From Lutjanus erythropterus (taxonomy: Eukaryota > Chordata > Actinopteri > Lutjaniformes > Lutjanidae): DNA of 64,000 nt. Made by a program: the position numbers and the translations under genes. The DNA lies in NCBI GenBank assembly GCA_020091685.1, contig CM034613.1, positions 21,364,801 through 21,428,800 on the forward strand. The letters run 5' to 3'. The notes below the pieces were generated by a model. It was not told where the DNA came from, did no database searches, and saw only the letters and a list, made by a program, of their open reading frames with translations. This document shows positions 26,600 to 43,724 of the stretch, in pieces. Each line of letters starts with the position of its first letter. Position 1 is the stretch's first letter.

Positions 26600-27500
26600 G
26601 ACTGCCGTTAGCTTTGATTACAGCATGCATTCACCATGGCATTGTTTCGATAAGCTTATGCAATGTCACAACATGTATTTCTGTCCAGAGTCGCATTAAT
26701 TTTTTGCCAAAATCTTGTATTGATGATCGGCAAGTCGGACGGCTGTGTAAAGTCTTCTCCAGCACATCCCAAAAATTCTCAGTGGGGTTAAGGTCTGGCC
26801 AGTTCATGTGCGAAAATGATGTCTTATGCTCCCTGAACCACTCTTTCACAGTTTGAGCCCAATGAATCCTGGTATTGTCATCTTGGAATATGTCCGTGTC
26901 ATCAGGGAAGAGAAAAATCCATTGATGTAAAAACCTGCTCATTCAGTATATTCAGGTAGTGAGCTGACCTTGTTTTTTTGGACACATAACGTTGCTGAAC
27001 CTCGACCTGAGCAACTGAAGCAACCCCAGATCATACAGTAGGCACTAGGCATGATGGGAGCATCACTTCATCTGCCTCTCTTCTTACCCTGATGCCTTTT
27101 TCCATTGCTCCAGAGTCCAATCTTTATGCCCCCTAGCAAATTGGAGCCTTTTTTCTGATTACTATCACTGATAAATGGTTTTCTTAAGGTTACACAGCTG
27201 TTTAGTCCCAAAACCCTTGAGTTCTCTTCACATTGTGTGTGTGGAAATGCTCTTACTTTCACTATTAAACATAGCCGTGAGCTCTACTGCTGATAAATTC
27301 CAATGTGATTTCACCAAACGTATCCTTCCAGGTTTTGTCGCTGCAAGACAATAAATTGACCCTTCTGAAACAGAGTAACATCTTTTCCACGACCACAGGA
27401 TGTCTTCTGACATGGTTGTTTAATGAAAAGCTCCTCACTGCATCAGTTAGAGTTGCTGCCAGCTTACCTATTTGCTTAGTTAAATCAAGGTGGTGACTTT
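26600..27500 (-). mobile_element. Decayed Tc1-like transposon with C-terminal transposase fragment
   Basis: The open segment 26,631-26,942 reads as the C-terminal part of a Tc1/mariner transposase. It has QDDNTRIH (first part of the DDE active-site region), TVKEWFREH, then [17 protein letters not shown], containing the second catalytic acidic position, and ends in the usual ETMPWRI-like tail. The N-terminal DNA-binding part is not intact and the upstream portion is broken, so the copy is inactive. The flank to about 27,500 resembles the non-coding remainder of the same element. Confidence 0.8.
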
Positions 27501-27540
27501 TTGAGATTTTGAGTCTGATAAGATAAATGCTGATTAGTCT

Positions 27541-28350
27541 ATTAAAGCTGCAGTAGGTAAAAAGACGGTTGTAAAAACAGTTGATTGCTGGGGTTTTGTT
27601 TTCTCCATCCTCAAACCCTCCTACCAGATGAGCAGTACGTGCTTTATGACATCACCTGTGTATGATAAAGCCTACACCTGACTGTACAAACAGCTTCAGA
27701 GGAAAGATACTACATTTCAAAGCACCTCAATTCAGTTTGAAACTACAGAAGTACTGACAGCTGAACATTAAGAGACTTTTAAAAACATCTTGCTCTCTGC
27801 TCTCCTGGACACACATGAGCTCAGTATCACAGCACTCACCTGTTTCGAGGGGGAGAAAAGGAGGCTTGTCAGGGTTTGGCCACAGTCGACGAGATGCAAT
27901 CTGCTTGGAGGCGAGTCACGGTTGCTTTGGCCCCGGTCCAGAGTGGGTCCATCTTGGGCGCAGCTTGGCGTGATAAAAGCAGTTATGGAAATGCAAATCA
28001 GCGCGACACAGTTTGACTTGGCACAGCCAAACATGCTGGTTCAAAAGCACCATGTGTGTAGTTGTGTGTCATTATAGACAGTACTCACCAATCAAAGATG
28101 TCCATTCTGTCCTTCAACGCTACAACCCTCCTGGCTTTACTCTCACTCTGTGACTTTCAAATACATTTATGGTCAGCAGTCAACATGTACATGGCCTTTG
28201 GCGAAGCCCTGTGATAAACGTAAATAACTACAACTGAAGGTGAAGTCAAAAGTAACCGCGTGAGCAGACAAACTCCTGAGCTGAAACAAGATGTTGCAAT
28301 CCTCGAGCTCACCGCTAGATGCCACTAAATTCTCCACACTGTTCCTTTAC
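27541..28350. mobile_element. Non-autonomous transposon-like element
   Basis: It begins 'attaaagctgcagtaggtaa' and ends 'accgctagatgccactaaat' then 'tctccacactgttccttta', ends I recognise from elements frequent in fish introns. An internal segment (about 27,680-27,810) has a related copy at about 48,400-48,560. No coding capacity is seen. Confidence 0.55.
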
Positions 28351-28423
28351 AAAGAGCATTTTTTCCTTTCACATAAATTTTATGACAAGCACAACACATA
28401 CTGTAACAATCAAATAATGATAT

Positions 28424-28429
28424 TTTATT
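28424..28429 (-). terminator. larp7: Candidate larp7 poly(A) signal
   Basis: AATAAA on the minus strand lies about 380 bases downstream of the larp7 stop codon. It would define a short 3' UTR. Confidence 0.5.
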
Positions 28430-28804
28430 TAAAAAAAAAAAGGGCAAATATCTTCAACTTGACCACATATTGACTGGGAGAACTTTCAGATTAATCATAT
28501 TTACATCAAAAAACACAGAATCAGTTCTTTTTTTAAAAAAAATAAAAGAAGGCTATCAATTAAAAAGAAATATCGCCAAAATGTCGATATGCATAGCAGC
28601 ATTCCATTTTATCTTGGGGGCTCCAGTGCAAACAAAAAATAAGGGGTCATTTTAACTAGTTCACACGTCTTCTAGTTCTTCAAGTTTCCATTCAGTTCTC
28701 TCCCAGCTAAGTACACATTAACACAAACTGTCCCCCTTCAAATCACACCGTGTAAAGTCTACACAGTCAAAGATGTAAGGTTATCAAAAAATAGTTTCAG
28801 CCCG

Positions 28805-34658
<5,854 letters not shown>

Positions 34659-34762
34659 CCTGCGGGTGAGACTGCAACACAGATCAGTAACATGCATGCT
34701 CATAAAAAACACACTTTTGAACTGTGTCCATTTACATGCATTTACATATAAAGTTTATGGAC

Positions 34763-35068
34763 ATGAGTGCTGCAATGATTAATTGGTTAATTGATTATTC
34801 CATTAATCGCCAACTAAAAAAGTCAAAATTCTCAGGTTTCAGCTTTTAAAAGTGAGTATTTTCTGTTTTTCTTTTTTTTATTTCTCTCTAACAGTGACCT
34901 GAATGTCATTGGGTTGTGGACAAAACAAGACATTTGAGGATGTCATCTTGAACTTTGGGAATTTTTTTTTTTACCCTTTTTTGACATTTTAAAACAAACA
35001 ACTATTACTCAAGAAAATAGTGGACCAATTAATCGATTATGAAAATAGTCATTAGCAGCAGCCCTTGT
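34763..35068 (+). repeat. Dispersed TE relic, copy 3 of 3, in the larp7 5' intron
   Basis: It starts 'gctgcaatgattaattgg', holds 'ttgtggacaaaacaagac' and 'atttgaggatgtcat', and ends 'ccaattaatcgatta' with 'cagcagccct'. The ends are inverted relative to one another, which supports a short non-autonomous DNA element. Confidence 0.7.
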
Positions 35069-35399
35069 GGACATATTATAGGTACTTACTGGCGTTACTG
35101 GATTATGATGTATACAAAATCAAAGTATAATTTAAACAAAGTCTAGCTGTTATTAGAATGATGAACACGCCCCCTGAATGGTATCAACAAGACTAACGCT
35201 ACTCAATAAAACACAGTTAGCTTCACATTTAGCATCTCTTGACCAAGTTATCAGTGCTAGTTAAGCTAATCGATAACGCCTGAGCTAGCTCTACCGTTAG
35301 CGAGCACTTGCTGAAGTTACAGCAGTAACGTTATGTCAATTCGCGGGTAGTGACATTTTAAAAATGCTGCAGTCATGCCCCCTGCGTTTCAAAACTCGT

Positions 35400-35830
35400 C
35401 AGCCCCTCACTTAATATTGAACTGAGATAATACTTTACAAAACGCACCCAATTTGAGACGAGGGAACAGTCCAGTTTGACACACTGCATTCAGAAAAATA
35501 GCAGAAAACAGTAGCTTGCTGGCTAACTTCAGACGAGAACGGCTTTAGTTCGTCGGGTGAGATGTCGCAGAATTAAGTCGTCATACAAGCAGAGCAGGCA
35601 GGGATGTGTCTTGAAGGTAACCCTTGGTTTATTAAGCTCTCGCGAGATTTGTACGTATTGCCTCTTCACTGTAGACCATTTATAAATGTATTATGGTTTA
35701 TAACATGACAAGGATGTGGATAAGATCTGGGTTCTTTGGCGATAGAAAAGGCGTGTTTAGAGTTAGGGAAAGATCATGGTGTAATTTAAAATAATCACCC
35801 TCGCGAGATCTGTCTGGGGTTCCCTTCTAG
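35400..35830 (-). promoter_or_regulatory. larp7: larp7 promoter with paired TCTCGCGAGA motifs
   Basis: A perfect palindrome TCTCGCGAGA lies at 35,638-35,647 and a 9-of-10 copy (CTCGCGAGA) at 35,800-35,808. This motif is bound by BANP and drives CpG-rich housekeeping promoters in vertebrates. The position, about 1 kb upstream of the larp7 start codon with an intervening 5' intron, fits. Transcription start is estimated at 35.4-35.6 kb. Confidence 0.7.
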
Positions 35831-36506
35831 ACACAACACAGGCAAGCAGTTTAAATAACTTCCGGTAAATTACTTAAAAAATAAAACGCATAATATGCGT
35901 TGCATGAATAAAAGTTTCAACATTTTATTGACAATTGTGCAGAAATTACAATACATATGGTGATATTTGTAACAGTGCCTTACAACAAGGAGTAGATGCA
36001 TCATTCAAAAATAAAACAAATATGCTACACTTTAAATAGAATACAGTACCTCCATAAATAATCTCAATAAATAAAAGTTTCACATAAGTCATCAGAAACA
36101 GTCTACAACTGGTGTAATATAGAAATCAGTGTCTCGTTTAACTTGGTTAAGTAGTTCACTTGCATTTTGGAAGAGGAAAACTTCACATCCGAGCTCTACG
36201 CAGCTGATTTGTAGTGTAATTACCCCTTTCGAGTACATTATCGTTAAGCTAGTTTTGAGGCGTATTTTCTTTTGCTTTTTTTTTTTTTTTAACCAAGTTG
36301 TTTCTTTTTCCTTGTAATCTGTGTTTTGGGTGAGTGGAGGAGAGGGACGTTGGTCACCTTGACAGAGGTACCTTGACAGTATGCAGTAAAAAGAATGTAA
36401 TGTAAGGTGTACCCTGTGTCGGCTATCAGTCCAGTCTATATCACTGGAGGAATAAAAGAGTCCTATATGTGACATTATATATTTGATAGAGTGATTTGTG
36501 TGACGT

Positions 36507-36580
36507 GGCCGGTTAGCTCAGTTGGTTAGAGCGTGGTGCTAATAACGCCAAGGTCGCGGGTTCGATCCCCGTACGGGCCA
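36507..36580 (+). tRNA. tRNA-Ile (AAT anticodon)
   Basis: This 74-base gene folds as a full cloverleaf. The acceptor stem GGCCGGT pairs with ACGGGCC with a G-T pair. The A box (TTAGCTCAGTTGG) and B box (GGTTCGATCCC) are perfect. The anticodon loop is CTAATAA with anticodon AAT, read as IAU after editing. CCA is not encoded beyond the terminal A. The sequence matches the standard vertebrate isoleucine tRNA as I know it. It lies alone between the NLR and the larp7 promoter. Confidence 0.97.
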
Positions 36581-36586
36581 ATGAGC

Positions 36587-36590
36587 TTTT
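36587..36590 (+). terminator. RNA polymerase III terminator of the tRNA gene
   Basis: A run of four Ts begins seven bases after the tRNA 3' end, the usual Pol III stop. Confidence 0.8.
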
Positions 36591-36869
36591 GTTTATCAGT
36601 ACTGCCAAATACACGCCACAAACCCTAGACTACTACATCAGATGCATGGAGGACAAAAATTGACATGAAACACAAACAAAAGACGTAATGTAGAAATGAA
36701 AGAGTATGTGAAATTCCAATTTTACTTACTGCAAGGTATTTATTTTTCATTTATGTATTTAATTACTTCCCCTTTTCTCCACCAGTATCAAATGAATTCT
36801 CACAAAGCACTCAACAGACATTTGACCTGTATTTGATAGTTTATAACTTGAGTTTGGTGTTGATATCTG

Positions 36870-37188
36870 TCAGAGGCTCAAAATGCTCTCAAACTTCTTG
36901 AGCTTCTTGCACATGTCGTCCTCGGTGCAGCTCTCAATCCTGCGCTTGATGAGGTGCGATAGGTTCTTGTAGAAGGTCTTCGCCCACTGGGCTTCTAAGC
37001 AGTGGACCGATATGTTGCAAACTTTGTGGAGCACCATCACTAACTTCTCATTGCTGCTGACTTCACACCTTTTGAAGACCCAGTCACCCCACCCTTCCCA
37101 CGTGTTATCATCTGTGAAGTTCACAGTTATGCTTTCTTCGGTGCACAAGGACTCTGAATCTGTGTCGGTCAGGTCGTTCCAAATGGCT
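36870..37188 (-). CDS. Terminal exon of the NLR, unrecognised C-terminal tail
   Basis: It encodes 105 residues after the LRRs and ends in TGA (36,870-36,872). It contains an acidic TDTDSESLCTEESITVNF stretch, a tryptophan-rich WEGWGDWVFKRCE, then an alpha-helical cysteine-containing segment (HKVCNISVHCLEAQWAKTF). It has no LRR consensus and I recognise no known domain. The B30.2 domain often found at the end of fish NLRs is absent. Confidence 0.85.
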
Positions 37189-40100
37189 CTGTATGAGAAG
37201 ACAATCAACAGGAGCTTCAAAAATCTTAAATTGGTGAGATATGAATTACAGTTATCCATTGAAAAAAGTAATTCACTCACACAACTTTTTTTAGAGGATT
37301 TGGGGTCAGGTCACTGAGTGACTGTAGGGCTCTATAACTCACTCGGTTTCCCTCCATCCTGTGAAAGCAAACAGAAAACAGCACTGTAACATTTCCGAGG
37401 ATTAAAGGTTACCATTGTAACAGTTTTCTACTTCATTTCATCCATGCAGTCTGTCAAATGATCCATGACTCAGACAGATCCGTTGCATCAAGATTTTCAT
37501 TTCCCCAAAATGTAAGATGTGATGTAATATCTCTCTCACAGGTTTCTTACCACAATTCTTGAAGCTTTCTTTTCATCCTTATTGCACTAGAAAGAGCCAG
37601 CAGTTCTTTATCACCAATGTTTGTCCATCCGAGTCTAAAATGGGTTACAGAAAAGTGTGAAACACAGTGCAGGAGATTCTTTGTGGGATTTACTCTCTCA
37701 AATAAAAAATGGCTGTACTCTTAACATCTGCTTAGTGCTTGTAATCTTTTTGAAACAAATATATTAGTTTTAATTATTATTTAATGGACATCTTACCCTA
37801 GGTTAATTATGTTTTCTGAAACTTGCAGCACGTCAGCAATGACCTGAACTGTGTCCATGTCAAGATTGTTTTCTCCGAGCCTTAAAAGTGAAACAGTGGA
37901 GTTAATGCATGCAGATTTATATGGGTTACCCACATGGAACAGGAAAAATTAGGTAAAATAACTTTACAAACCAAATATAGAATAAAGAAAACTCCATGTG
38001 GTAGATGGGTGACTTTTGAGAAAGAGACAATGTATGTATGTCAAAGTTTACCTGGGACTCACCAAAGACTTTCACATCTGAGCAGCAGTGGCTGAATATC
38101 TGTAAGTGGCTCATAGCTTACACCCGTCCCTGTGAGATCCAGCTCTGATATGTTACCGTTTGTAAGATCCAGGAAGTACTTGATGGAATTGTAATCCATT
38201 TTGGAGAGTGTTTCATCACTAACATTTATTCGTAACATCTTTGGTTGTACAGCAAGTATCAAAGAAGAGTCCTGTTGCTCAAACAGGCAGTGTAATTGGT
38301 TTAAGATATGGCCTCCATTCTCACAGAGCATCGTAACTTCCCCGATGATCCTCTGACGATAGCTTTCCACTTTGTCTTTCTGGCAACACAGCCCTACCTG
38401 CCTGGACAGAAGATTAGCGTTACGTTCAGAGAGGATTCCAGACAGAAAACGGTTGAATAGGTCCAAATGTCCATTGGACCCCTCCCCAGGACTTGGGGTG
38501 TGCTGAGGTGCATCAGGTAAAGGATGATCTGTCACTGCACAATAAACTGCAGCGAAGAACTCTTGAACAGTCAGGTGCGCAAAGGAGTAAACCTCTTCAA
38601 TGCAGCCGGCCTCTTGTGCCACTGTCTTGTCAAGGAAGGTACTAACAAGGCTGCATCCCCCCAGCACTGCAACGTCTGGGTCGCTGCTGTAGAATAGTGT
38701 TTGATGCTCCATCAGCTTTTGGAAGGCAAGTCGAGCCAGTTTCAGCACAACATCTGACAGTCGGTGGACGGCTCCTCCTCTTTGCTCTTGAAGAAATGTT
38801 TCAGCTCTCGCTTGAGTGTGAGAGCGAAGCAAGGCGACCAGATACTGCACATAGATGTCCGTCATGGTCTTGGGGCTCGATCCAGAGAGGTCTTTGCTTT
38901 CTTTGAGGATGCAGCACACAATGTAGCAAAACGCAGGTATGTAGCATAGCGTCAGCATCAGTTCATTTTCTGATACCATGGCGAACATGCGGTCAGCAAG
39001 GGCGCTGTCTTGGAAGTACCGTAAGAAAAAGTCTTGAACTTCAGCCAAAGAGAAGCCAGCAATGAGCACAAAGCGGTCGATGCAGCCCACGGGGATGTGG
39101 TTAATAGCTGCAGGTCGACTTGTGAGCATGACGGAAGCATTGGGCAGTAGCTCGCCCTGCATCAGGCTCCCAAAGACTTCCACCACCTCTGCATCTTCAT
39201 CTGGTTCAGTCACAAATTCATCCACATCACAGCTCCTGTAGTGTCTGAACTCATCAAAGCCATCCAAGATGATCAGCAGTTTGTTGTCATTCGCTAAAAT
39301 GTTATCCAGCTCCTTCGCCAGATGCTTGTTTTTACGCAAGACCATCTCACGGAGGTTTGTAGGTTTGTCAATCAGATTCAGGTCTCTGAAGGTCATATGG
39401 ATGATGAAGTCAAAAGCAAGATTGTCCCTGTTTCCCCCGAAATCGAACAACATCTTCTGCACCAGGATGGTTTTTCCAATCCCCGCCACCCCTGTCACCA
39501 GAACTTTCTTGACTGGACGGTTTCCATCTGTGCTTGAAAAGAGTTTGCCCGGTGTGATTTTTCTATGCACCACAGACTTCTGCTGCATAGACAGTCGGTT
39601 TTGTCCAAATGTCAGAACCTCGTGCCTTTTTATCTCCAGGCCCTGGTGTCCATCGACCAGCAAAAGATTGACATAATGTTCGGAAAAAAGAATTTTCTCG
39701 CCGTGTCGGGTGTTGTAGAAGAGCATGCTCTCACTCCGGCGCCTGAGGACGTCCTTATGCTTTTGTTTGATTTTGTTATATTCTGCAATAGATGATAAGA
39801 TCAATAAATAATTGACCTCTTTTATGGTTCAAGGTTCATTTATCATTTTACAACACAGGGTTTCACAATTCTCCTTCACATCAACTGAAAAACTTAAAAA
39901 CATTTGATGAAGATCATTTGATAGTGCTTCATTTAACACCATGTACTGTGTAAGAACATTGCAATTTCTAGCATTTAACTGGAATACAGTGCAAATACAA
40001 GATATATATGTTCAAACTGATTAACCTTTTTGTTTTGTTTTTAAATATACACTCTCTCTAAATTTGATACCCGTGACATGGTGCATGTTTACGACTGTGA

Positions 40101-40719
40101 TACATCACTTTTTCTCTCAACAACGCTCAGTAAGCATTTGTGAACTGATGACATTTAGTGTTTAAGTTCCGAAAGCAAAATTACCCATGCCATGGGGACT
40201 AACCCACCCCCATACCACCACAGAGACAGGCTTTTTTTTTTCTTTACAAAAATCAACGGTCAGTTTCAACACTAAGTATCTTGTCTTTGAACCGTATTCA
40301 GTCGAATACAAGTCAAACATGATTTGCAAACCATTGCATTGTGTTTAGGTTTTACACAGCATCCCAACTTTTTGGGAATTGTGGTTTGTAAATGTATTAA
40401 TAATCTCTTTGAAGTGCGCACCTACTGACTGAGGCTGACCTCCGTTGCCGCCTTCTTCTTGCTGATGATGACTGCTTAGTAAGAGAAAAATCTTGGCTGC
40501 CTCCTCGCCTTTACACTCCAGGATATCCAACACCTTTCTTACTCTTGCCCGGGGCCCCAGCTGATACAACACCACCTCACGGTCATCACGAGTGAACACC
40601 TCCCGACTTACTAGGGCTTCCAACAGGGAATCAATCCGTCCTTCCAGTTCATCTACAAGGGATTCTCGCAGCACCCTGATTGCTGTCAAACAAGAATTAC
40701 AACCATCCTTTTCCACCAT
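36870..40719 (-). CDS. NOD-like receptor, CARD-NACHT-LRR architecture
   Basis: Exons on the minus strand: CARD (40,422 to at least 40,682), NACHT (38,063-39,782), three LRR-type exons (37,797-37,880; 37,551-37,634; 37,281-37,358) and a terminal exon (36,870-37,188). Phases agree. From the ATG at 40,719 the protein is 860 aa. Domains: CARD (about 15-85), NACHT with Walker A GVAGIGKT (197-204) and Walker B ILDGFDE (271-277), helical region, then only two to four LRRs. NLRs are cytosolic sensors; the NACHT binds ATP and drives assembly, and the CARD recruits caspases or adaptors. The start is uncertain: the frame stays open upstream to 40,944, an acceptor lies at about 40,857, and another acceptor makes an earlier first exon possible. 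The gene belongs to the NLRC-type group, but I cannot name an orthologue. Confidence 0.88.
38063..39782 (-). CDS. NACHT exon of the NLR
   Basis: This single 1,720-bp exon carries the whole nucleotide-binding domain, winged-helix and helical parts, and the first LRR residues (ISELDLTGTGVSYEPL), as is usual for NLR genes. Walker A, Walker B, and sensor-like LTSRP are intact, so the ATPase should work. It opens with a conserved linker (GLEIKRHEVLTFG) of the kind seen before fish and mammalian NACHT domains. Confidence 0.93.
40422..40682 (-). CDS. CARD exon of the NLR
   Basis: It encodes a predicted six-helix death-fold domain: VLRESLVDELEG, LLEALVSREVFTRDDREVV, then RVRKVLDILECKGEEAAKIFL. The F/L-x-x-x-D-x-E pattern and KGEEA motif are typical of CARDs. 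An acceptor (TTTGACAG|CA) sits at the left border of the domain, but the frame continues through it, so the exon could extend to about 40,857. Confidence 0.8.
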
Positions 40720-41198
40720 AACTGATCCAAAATAATCCTCTGCACAAATCAGAATAGTCCAGTTAAGATCTGTCGTTTTATTTGTAGAACGTAGATGTTG
40801 AATTTTCTCTCGTAGTTCGAAGGGATCCTGTGAATGCGTGTCCGTCTTCAGCAGCTGAGAAGTAGAATGTAACCTGCACTGTAAACACAGAAACAGGAAG
40901 TGTTTTCCCTTTTGATAAATTCTCTTGAGCAAAAGTTGCATCATAATAAAACCGCAGCCTTGACTGTCTTGTTCTTCTGGTTCGTGGCAGAAACTCCCAT
41001 TACATTAATAAGCACACTTTATTTGTTTTGCCAGAATCTTGAAGTTGAAATTAATGGATTAGTGTGATGGTTTGACAGAAGTTGCAGCAGTTATAGCCAC
41101 TATATAATAGTGATAACAGAGTTGAGCACTTTTTAGATTTCTATTCAAGACAAAAGAGAAAACCACAAGAAACAGATTATAAAAGGAATGTATCTGGT

Positions 41199-43614
41199 TT
41201 TATTTAATGAATAACCAGGCATGAGCAGAGAGCAACACATCAAGTCACCAGCAGAGGGTCCCCATTGCATGCACATCAAATACCAAAAAAAAAAAAAAAA
41301 AACTGTAGGGAAATGAATACTTAAAACCCACCACTGTAATTATTTACAAAACTATGCACAAGAACACACATGAAAATAAATAGTTAAAAGAACAAAACAA
41401 ATATCTACATAACTTAAGAGCATAAGTAATATGTTAGTTATGTTTTTTGTTTCTCTCATAAAATCAAATAATCACACCTCAATGAAAAGCCAAGTAGTCT
41501 CCTGCTATGGTGTGTGATGCACTTGATGAAGACTTGTGGAACCCAGGACATAATGTCAAAAGTGCAAACCCTGTCTATCTGGCACAGTATTGTAAATATG
41601 GTACATTAATGATGACCAATAATAATACCTTGTTTGAATGAGTGCGCATAAAACTGTCATTATATTGTCATAACCATGTCATGACACCTGTCTGAGTCTT
41701 TATGAATGGTTATGACGTGAAGTCATTTGGTGAATTATGTCATTTTTAATGCAAAGTTGACATTGTTTGAAATGTCTTTCTTATGACAACCTGACATTGA
41801 CGAAGCCAAAATGGCTTTGCTATAATTACTTGACATTGACCAAGACAGCATATCCTATCAGTGTCTCTGACAGGATATGTTGGACATTAGACCAGTATAA
41901 GTGTGTTATAAGTATTTTCCATGACTTACAGTAAAGTGGTACATTTTAGAAGAAAGATGTTATTAGGTTTTATTAGACTGTCAAATGCTTAATGCAATGT
42001 CATGAATAATTTCCTGAATTTTAACTAAAGTGGTACCATTTGGACTTGTCATAAAGATGTCATCAAGTGTTATAAGACCGGGGTGATGACAGAGTACAAT
42101 GCCAAGCTGATTTAGCTTGCAAAGTTACCTGACCCAGGGGGGCAAATGATGTAAGTGACCACATGACACTTAATGACAACTGTCATAAACATTCATTAAG
42201 ACTACTTCATGTTCATCACAGGTGTCATAACATGGTTATGACACTGTAATGACAGTCTTATGCACAACCCTTCAAATGAAGTGTAATTATCTTTAAAAAG
42301 TTCCTCGGTTTTAACCAGAGGCCATATTAACATATTTTCAGTTCAACTAACACTGAAATCTGCCCAAGCAAGAAGAGGTACATTATAAATGTCAAATGCA
42401 ACTCTGTTGTTTTCCTAAAATGTCACACTGAAGTTAAAAATATCATTTGACGGACAGGATAAACAACACAAAGTGGTTAAAGGGACATTTTAACAAATAT
42501 CTTTCAAAGAAAAATCACAAAATATATAAACAATGTAACAAAAATTCAACAAAAAAAACTCTACAAGCCATGTTCTCAACAAAGACTTGGATGAGTTGAG
42601 TGCAAAATAAGTGTCTTTTTTTTTTTTTTTTCAAAAATTGACTTGCTTCAGTCATACACCTCCATAGTGCAACCCATGCAAGATAAATCTTAATCACGTC
42701 CTACTTTTATTCAGCCTAAAATGCACTGCAATCCCAATTCCTTTCCTCTAACCGTTGCAGTCAGCACATGCTAAATGACCCAAAATGACGGCACAGACCA
42801 TGGCTGATACCAAATGTGTACCATTTATCAAAAATTAGGCTTTTAGTCATCTCAGCCATTTCCCATTTAAATGTGGCATTATGCTGTATTTCAGTTTGAA
42901 ACATACCTCACTCATTTTTTTTTTTATCAACACTGTTTTGGAGGCCATTGCAATAAAGGCAAACACGCAACTATCCAGTGGTTATCAAAAATCCGGGGAT
43001 CTACCCAGAATCCCTGGGTATAAAGTCAATCAATTAAAAAAAAGGATATTGATTACATATTTGTGTATTGTAAGCTACATAACAGGATAACATGCACCCT
43101 ATTTTTGGACATGAAGCAATGGTGCAGCACTATTGTTCCATTTCTTTTAGGATTCCCCTGAAACTACACCAGATACCATTAATATGGACAGGTTGTTAGT
43201 CACCAGTACAATGCTTCTTTATGAGTTCCCCATTATGAAACAATGCAGTCACCAAAAGCTTTGATTACTCACACTGGAAATGTATCAGAAATACTTTTGC
43301 ATAATTTAGGAAAGCTGTTGGCGTTAACTTCGGATTTGAAAAAATACAGAAGTTAAACTGAAGCCTTCATTAACAGACACGTCACTCTCCTCTGAACTTT
43401 TAAATTCAAACCCACACATGATATCTTTGAGGAGAGTTAGTCGCAGCCAGTCCAATCATTCCTCCACGCTCAGGTGTCCCCATCCAAGACCGATTGTTGA
43501 AGACAGTTGTGGGTGTGAGGATGGGGCGGAGAGGTTTCAAGTCTCTGTTGGCTGTCTGAGGATCTTTCCCTGACCTATCCAGGCTGTCCACGGCCCCCGT
43601 CTCACGTCCCGGCC
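41199..43614 (-). other. Probable 3' UTR of the adamtsl gene
   Basis: No gene is seen between the adamtsl stop codon and the NLR. AATAAA signals on the minus strand occur at 42,706-42,711 and 41,199-41,204. Use of the second would give a 2.4-kb 3' UTR that includes the inverted-repeat element at 41,633-42,276. Confidence 0.5.
41633..42276. mobile_element. Non-autonomous transposon with about 59-bp terminal inverted repeats
   Basis: The left end (41,633-41,692) and the reverse complement of the right end (42,218-42,276) match at most positions. Both carry 'gcataa', then 'actgtcatta', 'gtcataaccatgt' and 'atgacacctgt'. The interior repeats TGTCAT/ATGACA words and has no transposase frame. Confidence 0.85.
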
Positions 43615-43724
43615 TCAGGTGTTCCGGCAGGAATGACAGCAGCGGCTCTTGAACTGGGGCAGCGGACAAAGCTCCAGCTGTCGGACCTTCTCACAGTACC
43701 TTGTGCTGTCTCGACATTCTCCAG
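43615..43724 (-). CDS. adamtsl1/3: adamtsl terminal exon: PLAC domain
   Basis: It encodes GECRDSTRYCEKVRQLELC and PQFKSRCCHSCRNT followed by TGA (43,615-43,617). The six-cysteine C-D-(x)-YC-C-CC-C pattern is the PLAC (protease and lacunin) domain that ends this subfamily. Confidence 0.95.

Larger units (their letters stand above)
25931..28423. other. Intergenic region between convergent SAXO-like gene and larp7
   Basis: Most of this region is transposon-derived: a Tc1-like relic at about 26,600-27,500 and a non-autonomous element at 27,541-28,350. The rest (25,931-26,600) shows no supported feature. Confidence 0.65.

Noticed and set aside
27986-27993. ATGCAAAT octamer as an enhancer site
   Set aside because: The site lies inside a dispersed transposon-like element and one 8-mer is expected by chance.
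36092-36475. 127-codon minus-strand frame downstream of the NLR
   Set aside because: It is rich in K/F runs, lies 3' of the NLR stop and overlaps a poly-T tract. More likely 3' UTR or intergenic.
43406-43669. 87-codon frame on the minus strand over the end of adamtsl
   Set aside because: It is a shifted frame over the PLAC exon and 3' UTR. The true frame ends at the TGA 43,615-43,617 with a complete PLAC cysteine pattern.
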